From Actinomycetes bacterium (GTDB taxonomy: Bacteria > Actinomycetota > Acidimicrobiia > Acidimicrobiales > JAKAVM01): 39,608 bases of DNA. The stretch spans positions 1-39,608 of the forward strand of contig JAKAWH010000014.1 in the NCBI GenBank assembly GCA_021817065.1, in the 5' to 3' direction. How positions within the stretch are numbered: position 1 is the first letter of the stretch; every line of letters begins with the position of its first letter. Of this stretch, positions 8,464 to 15,406 are shown piece after piece. The notes below the pieces were generated by a model. It did not search any database, was not told the DNA's origin, and saw nothing but the letters and a program-made list of their open reading frames with translations. A program made the translations under genes and the position numbers.

Positions 8464-10611
8464 CTACGCGTCCTTTCGTTCGAGCCAGTAGATGTCGTGC
8501 TCGTCGATGCGAACATGCCATTCCCGTGGAACGAAGAGCGTCGTGTTCGACGCCTCGATCACGGACAGGCCGTCGATCTCGTTGCCCGGTTTCAAGTCCT
8601 CCATCCTCCAGATGTCGGCGTCATGCCAGGCGCCGTGCTGGAACACCGGACGCTTGCCCTTGAACGCCGTGGAATCGGGTGTCTTAGAAGCGAGCTCGTG
8701 CTTGCGCAACTTCGGCTTGACGGTGTTCACCTTGGCGACGACGCACACCTCGGTCACCTGGTAGGCACCGACATCGGGCTTGGCGACCAGGGTGAACATC
8801 TTGGTGTACTGCTCCTCGTACGCCTTGACCAGAGCCCTCATGTCGTCAGCGGTGTCGATCCGGGTTACCGGCGAGGTCACTTCGATGTCGTCGAGCTGCC
8901 CGAGGTACTTCATGTAGACGACCCGGGTGGTGGAGATCTGCTCCTTAGCGAAGCCTTCGCCGGATAGCTCGGTCATCAGCTCCTCTTCGAGGGCATCCCA
9001 GGCGAGGTTCAGGGGCTGGAGGTAGGCCACCTTCATGGCGTCGTCGAGATCGGGAGTCAACATGGTGGCGACGCTCTTGTGGCGGCGGTGCGAGTAGTCC
9101 ATGCAGGCGCCTCCCCACGCGGAGAACGCCCCGGCATGGGGAACGGTGACCACCGCCTTCCACGGGTGATCGCCTGCGTAGCCCAACATGTGCATCGGGC
9201 CCGCACCCCCATAGCCGAGCAGCACGTAGTCGCGCAGGTCGTGCCCGACCATGAGGCTTCGCACCAGATGCTCGCGCATCATGACGTTCAGGATGTCCAG
9301 GCACGTCTCGGCCGCTACGTAGACGTCCATGCCGAGCGGGTCGGCGATCTTCTCCTTGAAAAGATCATAGGAGACCTGCTTGTTGACCTTGAGCTTGCCT
9401 CCCAGGTAGTTCTCCTCGTTGAGGATGCCCAGGAGAAGATTGGCATCGTTGATGGTGGGAGTGGTGTTGCCGGCTTCCAGGAACGTCGGTCCCGGCGTCC
9501 CGCCGGCCGAGTCGGGACCCAGCTTGATGCGGTTGGTCTGCGGGTCCAGACGGATGTAGGTCCCGGTGCCAGCACCTATCGAGGTGATTCCGAGCATCGG
9601 AACGTTCACGTACATGTCCTGGAACCCAGGCTCACGGTCGATGGGGAGCACTCCGGCGGTGATGGCGCCGGCGTCGAAGGAAGTCCCGCCGACGTCAGAG
9701 CAGACGATATTGTCCTCGCCGATCACTGTAGAGAGGTATTTGGCACCCATCAGCCCTCCGACCGGACCGGACATGGCCGCCTCGAAGAGTCGTGGGTAGC
9801 GGATGTTGGTGATGCCACCGTAGCCGAGCACTGTCTTCAAGCTGTGGGGATAGCCGACCTTGCCGAGCTCCTCTTCGATCCGGAGAAGCTGGCGCCGGGC
9901 GGTGTTGGAGGCATATGCCTGGATGACGGTGGCGTTCGCACGCGACACCTCTCGCGCGGTCGGTGCCACCTGGCTGGAAAGTTCGATGATGACCTCCCGG
10001 CCGACCTTGGCCATCACTTCCCGGGCGATCTCAGCGGCGCGCTCCTCGTGTGCGGCGTTGGTGTAGGAGTGTAGGAAAACGATGGCGATGACTTCGCAGC
10101 CCTCGTCCACCAGGAGCTGCCGCACCCCTTCTTCGACTTCGTGCTCGTAGATCGGAATGACCGGTTGGCCGAACATGTCGATGCGCTCGGTGACCCCGCG
10201 GGCGAGCTGGCGGGGCACCAGCGGTACCCGGTGCTTGCGGTACTGCATGTGGGTGATCTCGGACCATTGGGCGCCGATGAAGGTCTGCGATCCGCGGCCC
10301 TGGGCGATGATGTCCTCGAATCCCTTGGTGACCAGAAGGCCGGTCTTGGCTCCGGACATGTTGATCACCGTGTTGAGCATCGAGGTCCCGGTGTAGATCG
10401 CGGTCTCGAACTGGCGTCCGTAGTCACGACCGTTCAGCCTCGGGTCGATGCCGAGCTGCTCCATGGCTTCCTCGAGCGATTCCATGTAGCCGATGCTCTC
10501 GTCAGCCGGCGAGGTCGGCGCCTTGCCGATGACACTGTGTCCCTGCTCATCCACGACGATGACGTCCGTCATCGTTCCACCGGCATCGCAGGCGACGAAA
10601 TATCGCTCCAT
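8464..10611 (-). CDS. Hydantoinase A / acetone carboxylase beta-like ATPase subunit
   Basis: A 715-residue HyuA-family protein with an ASKHA-type ATP-binding core. The N-terminal phosphate loop is DAGGTMTD at residues 9-16, the form typical of acetone carboxylase beta subunits, and a second DVGGTSFDAG loop lies near 300. The family length for acetone carboxylase beta is about 717, an almost exact match. In the carboxylases this subunit uses ATP to activate bicarbonate and the ketone. The ATG at 10611 has AGGA 5 bases upstream, and the gene sits 7 nt after the CoxG-like stop. A hydantoinase or oxoprolinase role is the alternative; the gamma-like gene in the same operon argues against it. Confidence 0.88.
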   Translation of the reverse strand: MERYFVACDAGGTMTDVIVVDEQGHSVIGKAPTSPADESIGYMESLEEAMEQLGIDPRLNGRDYGRQFETAIYTGTSMLNTVINMSGAKTGLLVTKGFEDIIAQGRGSQTFIGAQWSEITHMQYRKHRVPLVPRQLARGVTERIDMFGQPVIPIYEHEVEEGVRQLLVDEGCEVIAIVFLHSYTNAAHEERAAEIAREVMAKVGREVIIELSSQVAPTAREVSRANATVIQAYASNTARRQLLRIEEELGKVGYPHSLKTVLGYGGITNIRYPRLFEAAMSGPVGGLMGAKYLSTVIGEDNIVCSDVGGTSFDAGAITAGVLPIDREPGFQDMYVNVPMLGITSIGAGTGTYIRLDPQTNRIKLGPDSAGGTPGPTFLEAGNTTPTINDANLLLGILNEENYLGGKLKVNKQVSYDLFKEKIADPLGMDVYVAAETCLDILNVMMREHLVRSLMVGHDLRDYVLLGYGGAGPMHMLGYAGDHPWKAVVTVPHAGAFSAWGGACMDYSHRRHKSVATMLTPDLDDAMKVAYLQPLNLAWDALEEELMTELSGEGFAKEQISTTRVVYMKYLGQLDDIEVTSPVTRIDTADDMRALVKAYEEQYTKMFTLVAKPDVGAYQVTEVCVVAKVNTVKPKLRKHELASKTPDSTAFKGKRPVFQHGAWHDADIWRMEDLKPGNEIDGLSVIEASNTTLFVPREWHVRIDEHDIYWLERKDA

Positions 10612-10618
10612 CCGAGTC

Positions 10619-11272
10619 CTACCTTTCCGACGAGTCGTGCCCGGCAGGGGGACGGGTCGATGACCCGCGCCTTCCGAGCGCCTTGACTAGCTTCCGAACG
10701 AACCGAACGAGGGCATCCCGCAACGCCCGGGCCAGTATTGGGAGTATCCGGAGGGCCTCCGGTTCCGGGGGAACCGTCCCGGAGGGGACGGGAGCCGAAC
10801 CCGGATCTCCCCCCTGCGCAGCCGCCTCCAAGCGCACCTTGGTAGACGCGGCAAACTCCTGGAAAAGCTGATGGGAAACGCCGCGAATCATCCCCCGACC
10901 GACCTGGACGACACGCCCGGTCAGGTCGATGTCACCCTCGGCGACCACTTCGGTCTGGCCGTTGTCGAGCCGGGAAAGGTGGCTCGACAATGTGCCCCGG
11001 GCGGTGCCGCCAGAAGTTTCCTGGCCTTCCGCCACCAGGCGCACTGTATAGCTGGTGTCGTCGACCTCGGCGAGCTCCACCCGCCCCTTGTATCGGGTGG
11101 TCACCGCTCCTAGCTTGACCTTGACGGTACCCCGATAGGTACGTGCATCCACGACCTCGTCCAGACTTGCACCCGGCATGCAGGTAACCACTTGGCGAGG
11201 GTCCTTGACGAACTGCCAGACCGAGTCGATGGGAGCCTCGACGCAGAAACGCTCTCTGATCTCGATTGCCAC
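10619..11272 (-). CDS. CoxG-like SRPBCC (carbon monoxide dehydrogenase subunit G family) protein
   Basis: A 217-residue protein with the START/SRPBCC fold of the CoxG family: FxVxAPIDSVWQFVKDP at the N-terminus, CMPGA near 33, and GxVxVKLGAVTTRYKG near 50. CoxG-like proteins accompany molybdenum hydroxylases and are thought to help membrane association or assembly. After residue about 150 comes a Pro/Gly-rich linker and a basic C-terminal stretch (VRKLVKALGRRGSS). Two GTG starts are possible. The one at 11272 is preferred because GGAGG lies 5 bases before it, whereas it directly abuts the GTG at 11278. It is the first gene of the long minus-strand operon, about 165 nt downstream of the predicted start point of P1. 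Confidence 0.85.
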   Translation of the reverse strand: MAIEIRERFCVEAPIDSVWQFVKDPRQVVTCMPGASLDEVVDARTYRGTVKVKLGAVTTRYKGRVELAEVDDTSYTVRLVAEGQETSGGTARGTLSSHLSRLDNGQTEVVAEGDIDLTGRVVQVGRGMIRGVSHQLFQEFAASTKVRLEAAAQGGDPGSAPVPSGTVPPEPEALRILPILARALRDALVRFVRKLVKALGRRGSSTRPPAGHDSSER

Positions 11273-11357
11273 GAGCACCTCCTCTCACCGTCAGGCGGGC
11301 AAAGGGTCGAATTCCCTTGCCCCTCTCGGATTCACGACTTCCTCGAACTGGTCCCAC

Positions 11358-11388
11358 AGTGTAAGCACGGGTCCGTCCTGATGGTCAA
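11358..11388 (-). promoter_or_regulatory. Second, weaker promoter P2 of the same operon
   Basis: A second TTGACC on the minus strand (11388-11383) is followed after 19 bases by TACACT (11363-11358). It is the downstream copy of a duplicated promoter/operator unit; its operator ACCAACTGGT is at 11397-11406. The long spacer suggests lower strength. Confidence 0.45.
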
Positions 11389-11512
11389 GTTTTCCGACCA
11401 ACTGGTCCGACCTTGCGCTCTGCCGGTGGTACCAACAATTCTGGATTGTAGTTGATTTGTCCCGAGTGGTCAAGTTTTACTACCATCTGGTCCAAGTTCG
11501 CGCTACAGTGGT
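11376..11512. promoter_or_regulatory. Duplicated operator array in a divergent promoter region
   Basis: Two full palindromic sites, ACCAACTGGT (11397-11406) and ACCATCTGGT (11482-11491), are each flanked at exactly +/-21 bp by half sites ending in TGGT or CGGT (11376-11385, 11418-11427, 11461-11470, 11503-11512). The unit TGGTCAAGTTTT-n3-ACCA-n-CTGGTCC is repeated at an 85-bp offset in the same orientation. The array separates the minus-strand operon from the plus-strand FMN enzyme at 11561, so one regulator could control both. The rest of 11273-11560 holds only the two promoters and the ribosome site for 11561. Confidence 0.75.
11445..11473 (-). promoter_or_regulatory. Sigma70-type promoter P1 of the coxG-hyuAB-cox operon
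   Basis: On the minus strand TTGACC (11473-11468) is followed after exactly 17 bases by TACAAT (11450-11445). This is a near-consensus promoter pointing at the CoxG-like gene. The operator ACCATCTGGT (11482-11491) lies just upstream of the -35 box. Confidence 0.75.
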
Positions 11513-11560
11513 AGCAATCACCGAACTGACCACCGGATCGTCGACAAGGAGAACGACACC

Positions 11561-12661
11561 ATGCCCCAGGATCCGCTGCGGACGAAGCTGAGCGATCTGC
11601 TCGGCATCGAATACCCGGTCATCGCGTTCACCCATTGCAAGGACGTCGCTGTGGAGGTAATCAACGCAGGCGGCTTTGCCGTGCTCGGCGAGGCGATGCA
11701 CACGCCCGACGACATCGCCGCCGACATCGCGTGGATCCGGAGCCGGGTCGCAGGCAAGCCGTTCGGGATCGACCTGGTGCTGCCCGCCTCGGCACCTCCC
11801 TCCGGCTCGATCGATCAGCTCCAGTCGAATATCCCCGACTCCCACCGGGAGTTCGCCCGCCAGATCAAGGAGAAGTACGACGTCCCCGATCCCAAGGGGC
11901 CGGTCGACCTCCACACCTGGGGCGGCCTCAACCAGGAGCTCGCCCGTGCGCAGCTCGACGTGCTGCTCGACGAACGGGTGCCGGTCATCGCCTCTGGGCT
12001 CGGCAGCCCCGCGTTCGTTCTCGACGCTGCACATTCCCGGGACATGCTGGTGTTCGGCCTGGTCGGCAAGGCACGCCAGGCGCGGCGCCAGATCGAGGCG
12101 GGCGTCGACGCGATCATCGCCCAGGGATACGACGCCGCCGGGCACACCGGCTCGATCGGAACCTTTTCCATCGTCGCCGAGGTTTCCGCCATCGCAGGCG
12201 ACACGCCCATAATCGCCGCCGGAGGCGTGACCACGGGCCGCCACCTGGCAGCCGCCCTCTGCTTGGGAGCTTCAGGCGTGTGGACCGGAACCCTGTGGCT
12301 TGCTTCACGCGAGTCCGACGTCGACATGATCGTCAAGGAGCGGCTCCTCGCCGCCACCTCCGACGACACCACCCACTCCACTTCCATCTCGGGGATGACC
12401 ATGAGGGTCCTCAAGTGCCCCTGGACCGAGGAATGGGCAACACCCGAAGCCCCCGACGTCCTTCAGGCGCCCTACCAGATGCTCCTCAGCGCTGACTACA
12501 TACAGGGCGCCAACGACCACCGGCGCGGCGACCTGATGACCGAAGCCGCTGGCCAGGGGGTCGGCTTCGTAACCTCCATGAAGTCCGCTCGGCAAATCCT
12601 GCTCGACCTGGTGGAGGAAGCCATCGACACCTTCGAGGGACTGGTCGGTGAGCTTGCTTGA
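11561..12661 (+). CDS. FMN-dependent nitronate monooxygenase-like (NPD family) oxidoreductase
   Basis: A 366-residue TIM-barrel flavoprotein of the 2-nitropropane dioxygenase/nitronate monooxygenase family. FMN-binding features are AQGYDAAGHTG (about 186-196) and AAGGVTTGRHLAAALCLGA (about 219-237). The N-terminal QGGM-type motif of true nitronate monooxygenases is replaced by AFTHCKD. Related proteins in steroid-ring catabolism (IpdC) act on CoA thioesters rather than nitronates, which fits the surroundings better. The ATG at 11561 has AAGGAG about 10 bases upstream. The gene starts downstream of the operator array at 11376-11512 and opens the plus-strand gene set. The substrate is unknown. 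Confidence 0.85.
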   Translation: MPQDPLRTKLSDLLGIEYPVIAFTHCKDVAVEVINAGGFAVLGEAMHTPDDIAADIAWIRSRVAGKPFGIDLVLPASAPPSGSIDQLQSNIPDSHREFARQIKEKYDVPDPKGPVDLHTWGGLNQELARAQLDVLLDERVPVIASGLGSPAFVLDAAHSRDMLVFGLVGKARQARRQIEAGVDAIIAQGYDAAGHTGSIGTFSIVAEVSAIAGDTPIIAAGGVTTGRHLAAALCLGASGVWTGTLWLASRESDVDMIVKERLLAATSDDTTHSTSISGMTMRVLKCPWTEEWATPEAPDVLQAPYQMLLSADYIQGANDHRRGDLMTEAAGQGVGFVTSMKSARQILLDLVEEAIDTFEGLVGELA

Positions 12662-12714
12662 GGTGCTCCCTGTCGTGAAGAGCGCAGAGCGGGGCATTAC
12701 TCCACCTCCCGACC

Positions 12715-12782
12715 GTGCCGGCTTCGACCCGGCCACGGCCGCCTCCCACCAATGTGCCGGCTTCGATCCGGCCATGGCCGGC
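12715..12782. repeat. Two-copy 29-nt direct repeat with embedded palindrome
   Basis: Copies at 12715-12743 and 12754-12782 differ at 3 of 29 positions, with a period of 39 nt. The second copy contains CCGGCCATGGCCGG (12768-12781), a perfect palindrome that could form a hairpin. Confidence 0.7.
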
Positions 12783-13029
12783 AAACAGGCTGAGTGCGAT
12801 GGAGGCGAGGTCATCGCCGGGACCCACCTGGTGAGCCGCCAGGAATTCGCAGGCACCCTCACCGGAGATTTCGTCGAATCGGGCGATCCTCCCTGGCGGT
12901 GGTACCTGGTTGGCGATCTCAACCGGGCACCCGACGGGTACGCACACAATACCGTTTGGTGCGAATCAGGCAGCCTTTTCGTGGTCGAAGGAGGCCGGCC
13001 CAGCCCCGGGGTGGAGAGTGCGCCTTGCT

Positions 13030-13060
13030 ACCATTCGGTTGGAAAATCCGACCACCGTCG
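13030..13060. promoter_or_regulatory. Operator pair upstream of the TetR gene
   Basis: ACCATTCGGT (13030-13039) is followed 21 bp later by ACCACCGTCG (13051-13060), a left half site with a degenerate right half. The pair lies 32 bp upstream of the TetR start codon, where autoregulation is expected. Confidence 0.6.
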
Positions 13061-13091
13061 GGCACCCGGCGATCAGAGACAGGGGAATTCA

Positions 13092-13871
13092 TTGGCACGA
13101 AAGGGACGGCGAGAGGCGATCCTCGATGCCGCGATGGACCTGTTCGCCCGTCGCGGCTACGGCGGCGTGGCGATCCAGGAGATCGCCGATGCGGCCGAGA
13201 CCCACAAGACGACACTGCTCTACCAGTTCCAGAGCAAGGAATCCCTACACGAAGCGGTTCTCGACCGGGCGATCAATCCGGTCATCGAGATGATGCACGA
13301 CTTCCTGGCCAACGGCTTCACCCCCGATCGGCTGGCCTGGTATCTCGACGAGCTGCACCGCTTCCTGCGAGACAACCCTTCGATCCCCCGCCTCATGATG
13401 CGTGAGCTGCTCGAGGGCGGCGAGTACGGCGATTCCTACGCCGACCGGTTCGCAACTCTTTTCGAACCGGCCCAGAAGAGGCTGGCCGAAGCCGAACGGG
13501 CCGGGATGATCGCCCACGTGGAACCGGCCTTCTTCGTCCACGACCTCCACGTGCAGATCATGACCTACTTCTGCCACGGAACCCTGCTCGAGCGGATGAT
13601 GCGAACCGATCCGTATTCGGTGGAGGCGCTCATCGTGCGCCGCAACTACCTGGTCGACCAGATCGTGCGCCAGCAACGGCCCGCAGGGTTGCACGGGCTC
13701 GACCCGATCCCCGAGCCCGCAGCGCGATCGGCATCTGGAAACTCATCGGCACGGACCACGCCGGCCAAGGCCGCTCCCGCCCGCTCCGGTTCCCGGACCG
13801 CTTCACCCGCCCGCTCCCCCTCCCGAACCGCCTCGCCCGGCAAGGGCCGAACCAAGGAATCCGCCACATGA
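13092..13871 (+). CDS. TetR/AcrR family transcriptional regulator with repetitive basic tail
   Basis: A 259-residue regulator. The N-terminal TetR helix-turn-helix covers residues about 5-55 (GRREAILDAAMDLFARRGYG, then VAIQEIADAAETHKTTLLYQF). A ligand-binding helical domain runs to about 205. The last 50 residues are low-complexity and basic, with the ten-residue unit ARSGSRTASP/ARSPSRTASP repeated in tandem. The TTG at 13092 was chosen because AGGGG lies 7 bases upstream, the HTH begins right after it and an operator pair sits just before it. The frame is open back to 12648, but that part has no family similarity. The stop overlaps the next ATG (ATGA), so it is cotranscribed with the MaoC/Ltp genes. 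It is the best candidate for the factor binding the ACCAnnTGGT sites. Confidence 0.87.
   Translation: MARKGRREAILDAAMDLFARRGYGGVAIQEIADAAETHKTTLLYQFQSKESLHEAVLDRAINPVIEMMHDFLANGFTPDRLAWYLDELHRFLRDNPSIPRLMMRELLEGGEYGDSYADRFATLFEPAQKRLAEAERAGMIAHVEPAFFVHDLHVQIMTYFCHGTLLERMMRTDPYSVEALIVRRNYLVDQIVRQQRPAGLHGLDPIPEPAARSASGNSSARTTPAKAAPARSGSRTASPARSPSRTASPGKGRTKESAT
13780..13839 (+). repeat. 30-nt in-frame tandem repeat encoding the TetR tail
   Basis: Two adjacent 30-nt units (13780-13809, 13810-13839) encode ARSGSRTASP and ARSPSRTASP. The period is a multiple of three, so copy-number change would keep the frame. Confidence 0.8.
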
Positions 13872-14434
13872 CCGTGACCGAGTCGAGCACTCTCGCCGAG
13901 AACGAGAGCGATCTGTACCACCAGCAACTCGCCCGATTCGTGGGTGGTGAGTCGCCGCTGATCGAGAGCGTCGACGCGGTGTGTCCCCAGATGATCCGCC
14001 ACTGGGTGGAGGTGATGCAGGACACCAACCCCGCCTATACCGACCCCGACTGGGCTGCCACCTCCCGCCACGGGGGCACGGTCGCTCCTCCCTCGATGAT
14101 GCAATCGTGGACGCTTTCACCCTTGTGGCCTCCCCAGGAGGCGGCGGCGCTGCCCATCGCGCCCCTCGACGAGGTCCTCGCCGAACACGGGTTCACCGAG
14201 GTGGTGGCGACCAACCAGAGCCAGCAGGTCGTTCGGCTGGCCCGTCCCGGAGACGTGGTGTCCTACAGCGTCCGCCTCACCAACGTCACCGAGACTCCGA
14301 AGAAGACCCGCTTGGGCCTTGCCTATTTCGTGACCATGGAGTACCGCTTCGTGAACCAGACCGGCGACCTTCTCGGCACCCAGTCGTTCACCTACATGCG
14401 ATACCAGCCCGTTCAGGAGGAATCGAATCAATGA
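13868..14434 (+). CDS. MaoC-like / FAS1-type dehydratase subunit, probably non-catalytic partner
   Basis: A 188-residue hot-dog-fold protein of the MaoC N-terminal (FAS1-like dehydratase) type. At the place where hydratases carry Asp-x-N-P-x-His, it reads QDTNPAYTDPDWA, so Asp is kept but His is replaced by Tyr. The next gene encodes a MaoC protein with both residues. Heteromeric pairs of this kind (ChsH1/ChsH2-type) hydrate bulky steroid enoyl-CoAs, with one subunit shaping the pocket. The ATG at 13868 overlaps the TetR stop, and the stop overlaps the next start. A structural role is inferred from the residue change and the pairing. Confidence 0.82.
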   Translation: MTVTESSTLAENESDLYHQQLARFVGGESPLIESVDAVCPQMIRHWVEVMQDTNPAYTDPDWAATSRHGGTVAPPSMMQSWTLSPLWPPQEAAALPIAPLDEVLAEHGFTEVVATNQSQQVVRLARPGDVVSYSVRLTNVTETPKKTRLGLAYFVTMEYRFVNQTGDLLGTQSFTYMRYQPVQEESNQ

Positions 14435-14904
14435 GCACCCGCTGGATGCGCGACTACCTCAGGTACGACTCGCTGCCCTGGGACGACATCGCGGAGAACG
14501 ACCAGCTCCCCGAGGTAGCCCGAAAGGTGGACGCCACGCTGGTGGTGGTGGGAGCGATTGCCTCCCGGGACCTGTACCCGGTCCACCACGACGCCGCCTT
14601 CGCGAAGCGCTCTGGAGCCCCCGACGTCTTCTTGAACATCTTGACCACTAACGGGCTGATGACCACATACATCACCAACTGGTGTGGTCACGGTTGGGAC
14701 CTCGAATCGATCTCGCTCCGCCTGATCGTGCCCGCCTTCCCAGGAACCACCCTCACCACCACCGGCTCGGTGGTCCGCAAATGGGCGGACGAGACCGGGC
14801 GCCATATCGAGGTGGCCTTCGGGGCCGAGAACAGCCACGGGCCACACTGCTCGGGCACGGCGGTAATCCGCGAGGCGGCAAGCACCGAAAGGAGCGCAGC
14901 ATGA
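14431..14904 (+). CDS. MaoC family enoyl-CoA hydratase, catalytic subunit
   Basis: A 157-residue single hot-dog domain. The hydratase-2 signature appears as SRDLYPVHHDAAFA (about 45-58), giving the Asp and His needed to add water to an enoyl-CoA. The ATG at 14431 has AGGAGG 11 bases upstream and overlaps the previous stop; its own stop overlaps the DUF35 start. Together with the preceding subunit it likely makes the beta-hydroxyacyl-CoA that the following Ltp2-like protein would cleave. Confidence 0.85.
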   Translation: MSTRWMRDYLRYDSLPWDDIAENDQLPEVARKVDATLVVVGAIASRDLYPVHHDAAFAKRSGAPDVFLNILTTNGLMTTYITNWCGHGWDLESISLRLIVPAFPGTTLTTTGSVVRKWADETGRHIEVAFGAENSHGPHCSGTAVIREAASTERSAA

Positions 14905-15332
14905 CTTCCTCCTACGACCCCACCCGCGATGTGCCACGGCCTGCCCGCTGGGAGGTCCTCTACCGGAGCAGCGGTCCGTTCTGGGACGGGGTGGCGTCCG
15001 GCAAACTGCTCCTGCAACGATGCGCGTCCTGTGCTCGGTGGCTGACCCCACCCCGGCCGATGTGCCCGGGATGCCAGTCGCGCGAGCACGAGTGGGTCCA
15101 GTCGACAGGGCGGGGCACCGTCCACAGCTTCGCCACCTACCGGCACGCGCCACATCCTGCTTTTCCTGCCCCCCACTCGGTTGTGCTGGTGGAGTTGGAG
15201 GAGGGGCCCCGCCTGGTGAGTTCCTTGGTCGGCATAGCACCCGAGAACATCGCTGTCGGGCAAGCGGTGGAGGTGGTCTTCACCCATGCCGCCGACGACT
15301 TCACTCTTTTCCAATTCAAACCGGCAGCGTAA
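14901..15332 (+). CDS. DUF35 zinc-ribbon/OB-fold protein (Ltp2 partner type)
   Basis: A 143-residue protein with an N-terminal rubredoxin-like zinc ribbon (Cys41, Cys44, Cys55, Cys58) followed by the OB-fold with HSVVLVELEEGPRLVS. DUF35 proteins bind thiolase-fold partners; the DUF35 domain of ChsH2 activates the Ltp2 retro-aldolase. It is followed by a Cys-less thiolase-fold gene 74 nt downstream, the expected partner. The start at 14901 overlaps the MaoC stop (ATGA) and has AAGGAG upstream. Confidence 0.88.
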   Translation: MTSSYDPTRDVPRPARWEVLYRSSGPFWDGVASGKLLLQRCASCARWLTPPRPMCPGCQSREHEWVQSTGRGTVHSFATYRHAPHPAFPAPHSVVLVELEEGPRLVSSLVGIAPENIAVGQAVEVVFTHAADDFTLFQFKPAA

Positions 15333-15406
15333 TACCCAGTGAGATCCGCACATGCTTTTCCCGTTCACCCTTGCCGGGTAATCGCCACCGAACGAGAGGT
15401 TCGCAC

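Larger units (their letters stand above)
12662..13091. other. 430-nt intergenic stretch with a repeat and the TetR operator
   Basis: I see no convincing gene here. One frame is open and continuous with the TetR gene, but its translation is low-complexity and matches no family I know. The stretch holds a direct repeat (12715-12743 and 12754-12782), a perfect 14-bp palindrome at 12768-12781, and the operator pair at 13030-13060 just before the TetR start. Confidence 0.6.

Noticed and set aside
11561-12661. Genuine nitronate detoxification enzyme
   Set aside because: The N-terminal QGGM-type motif is missing and the context is CoA-ester catabolism, so only the family name is kept.
12715-12782. 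CRISPR array
   Set aside because: There are only two repeat copies 39 nt apart with mismatches and no cas genes.
12305-12949. Minus-strand frames across the FMN enzyme end and the following gap
   Set aside because: They are mostly antisense to a clear coding region, and the intergenic part has no recognisable domain.
12648-13091. A 148-residue N-terminal extension of the TetR protein
   Set aside because: The frame is open but low-complexity. The HTH, ribosome site and operator all place the start at 13092.
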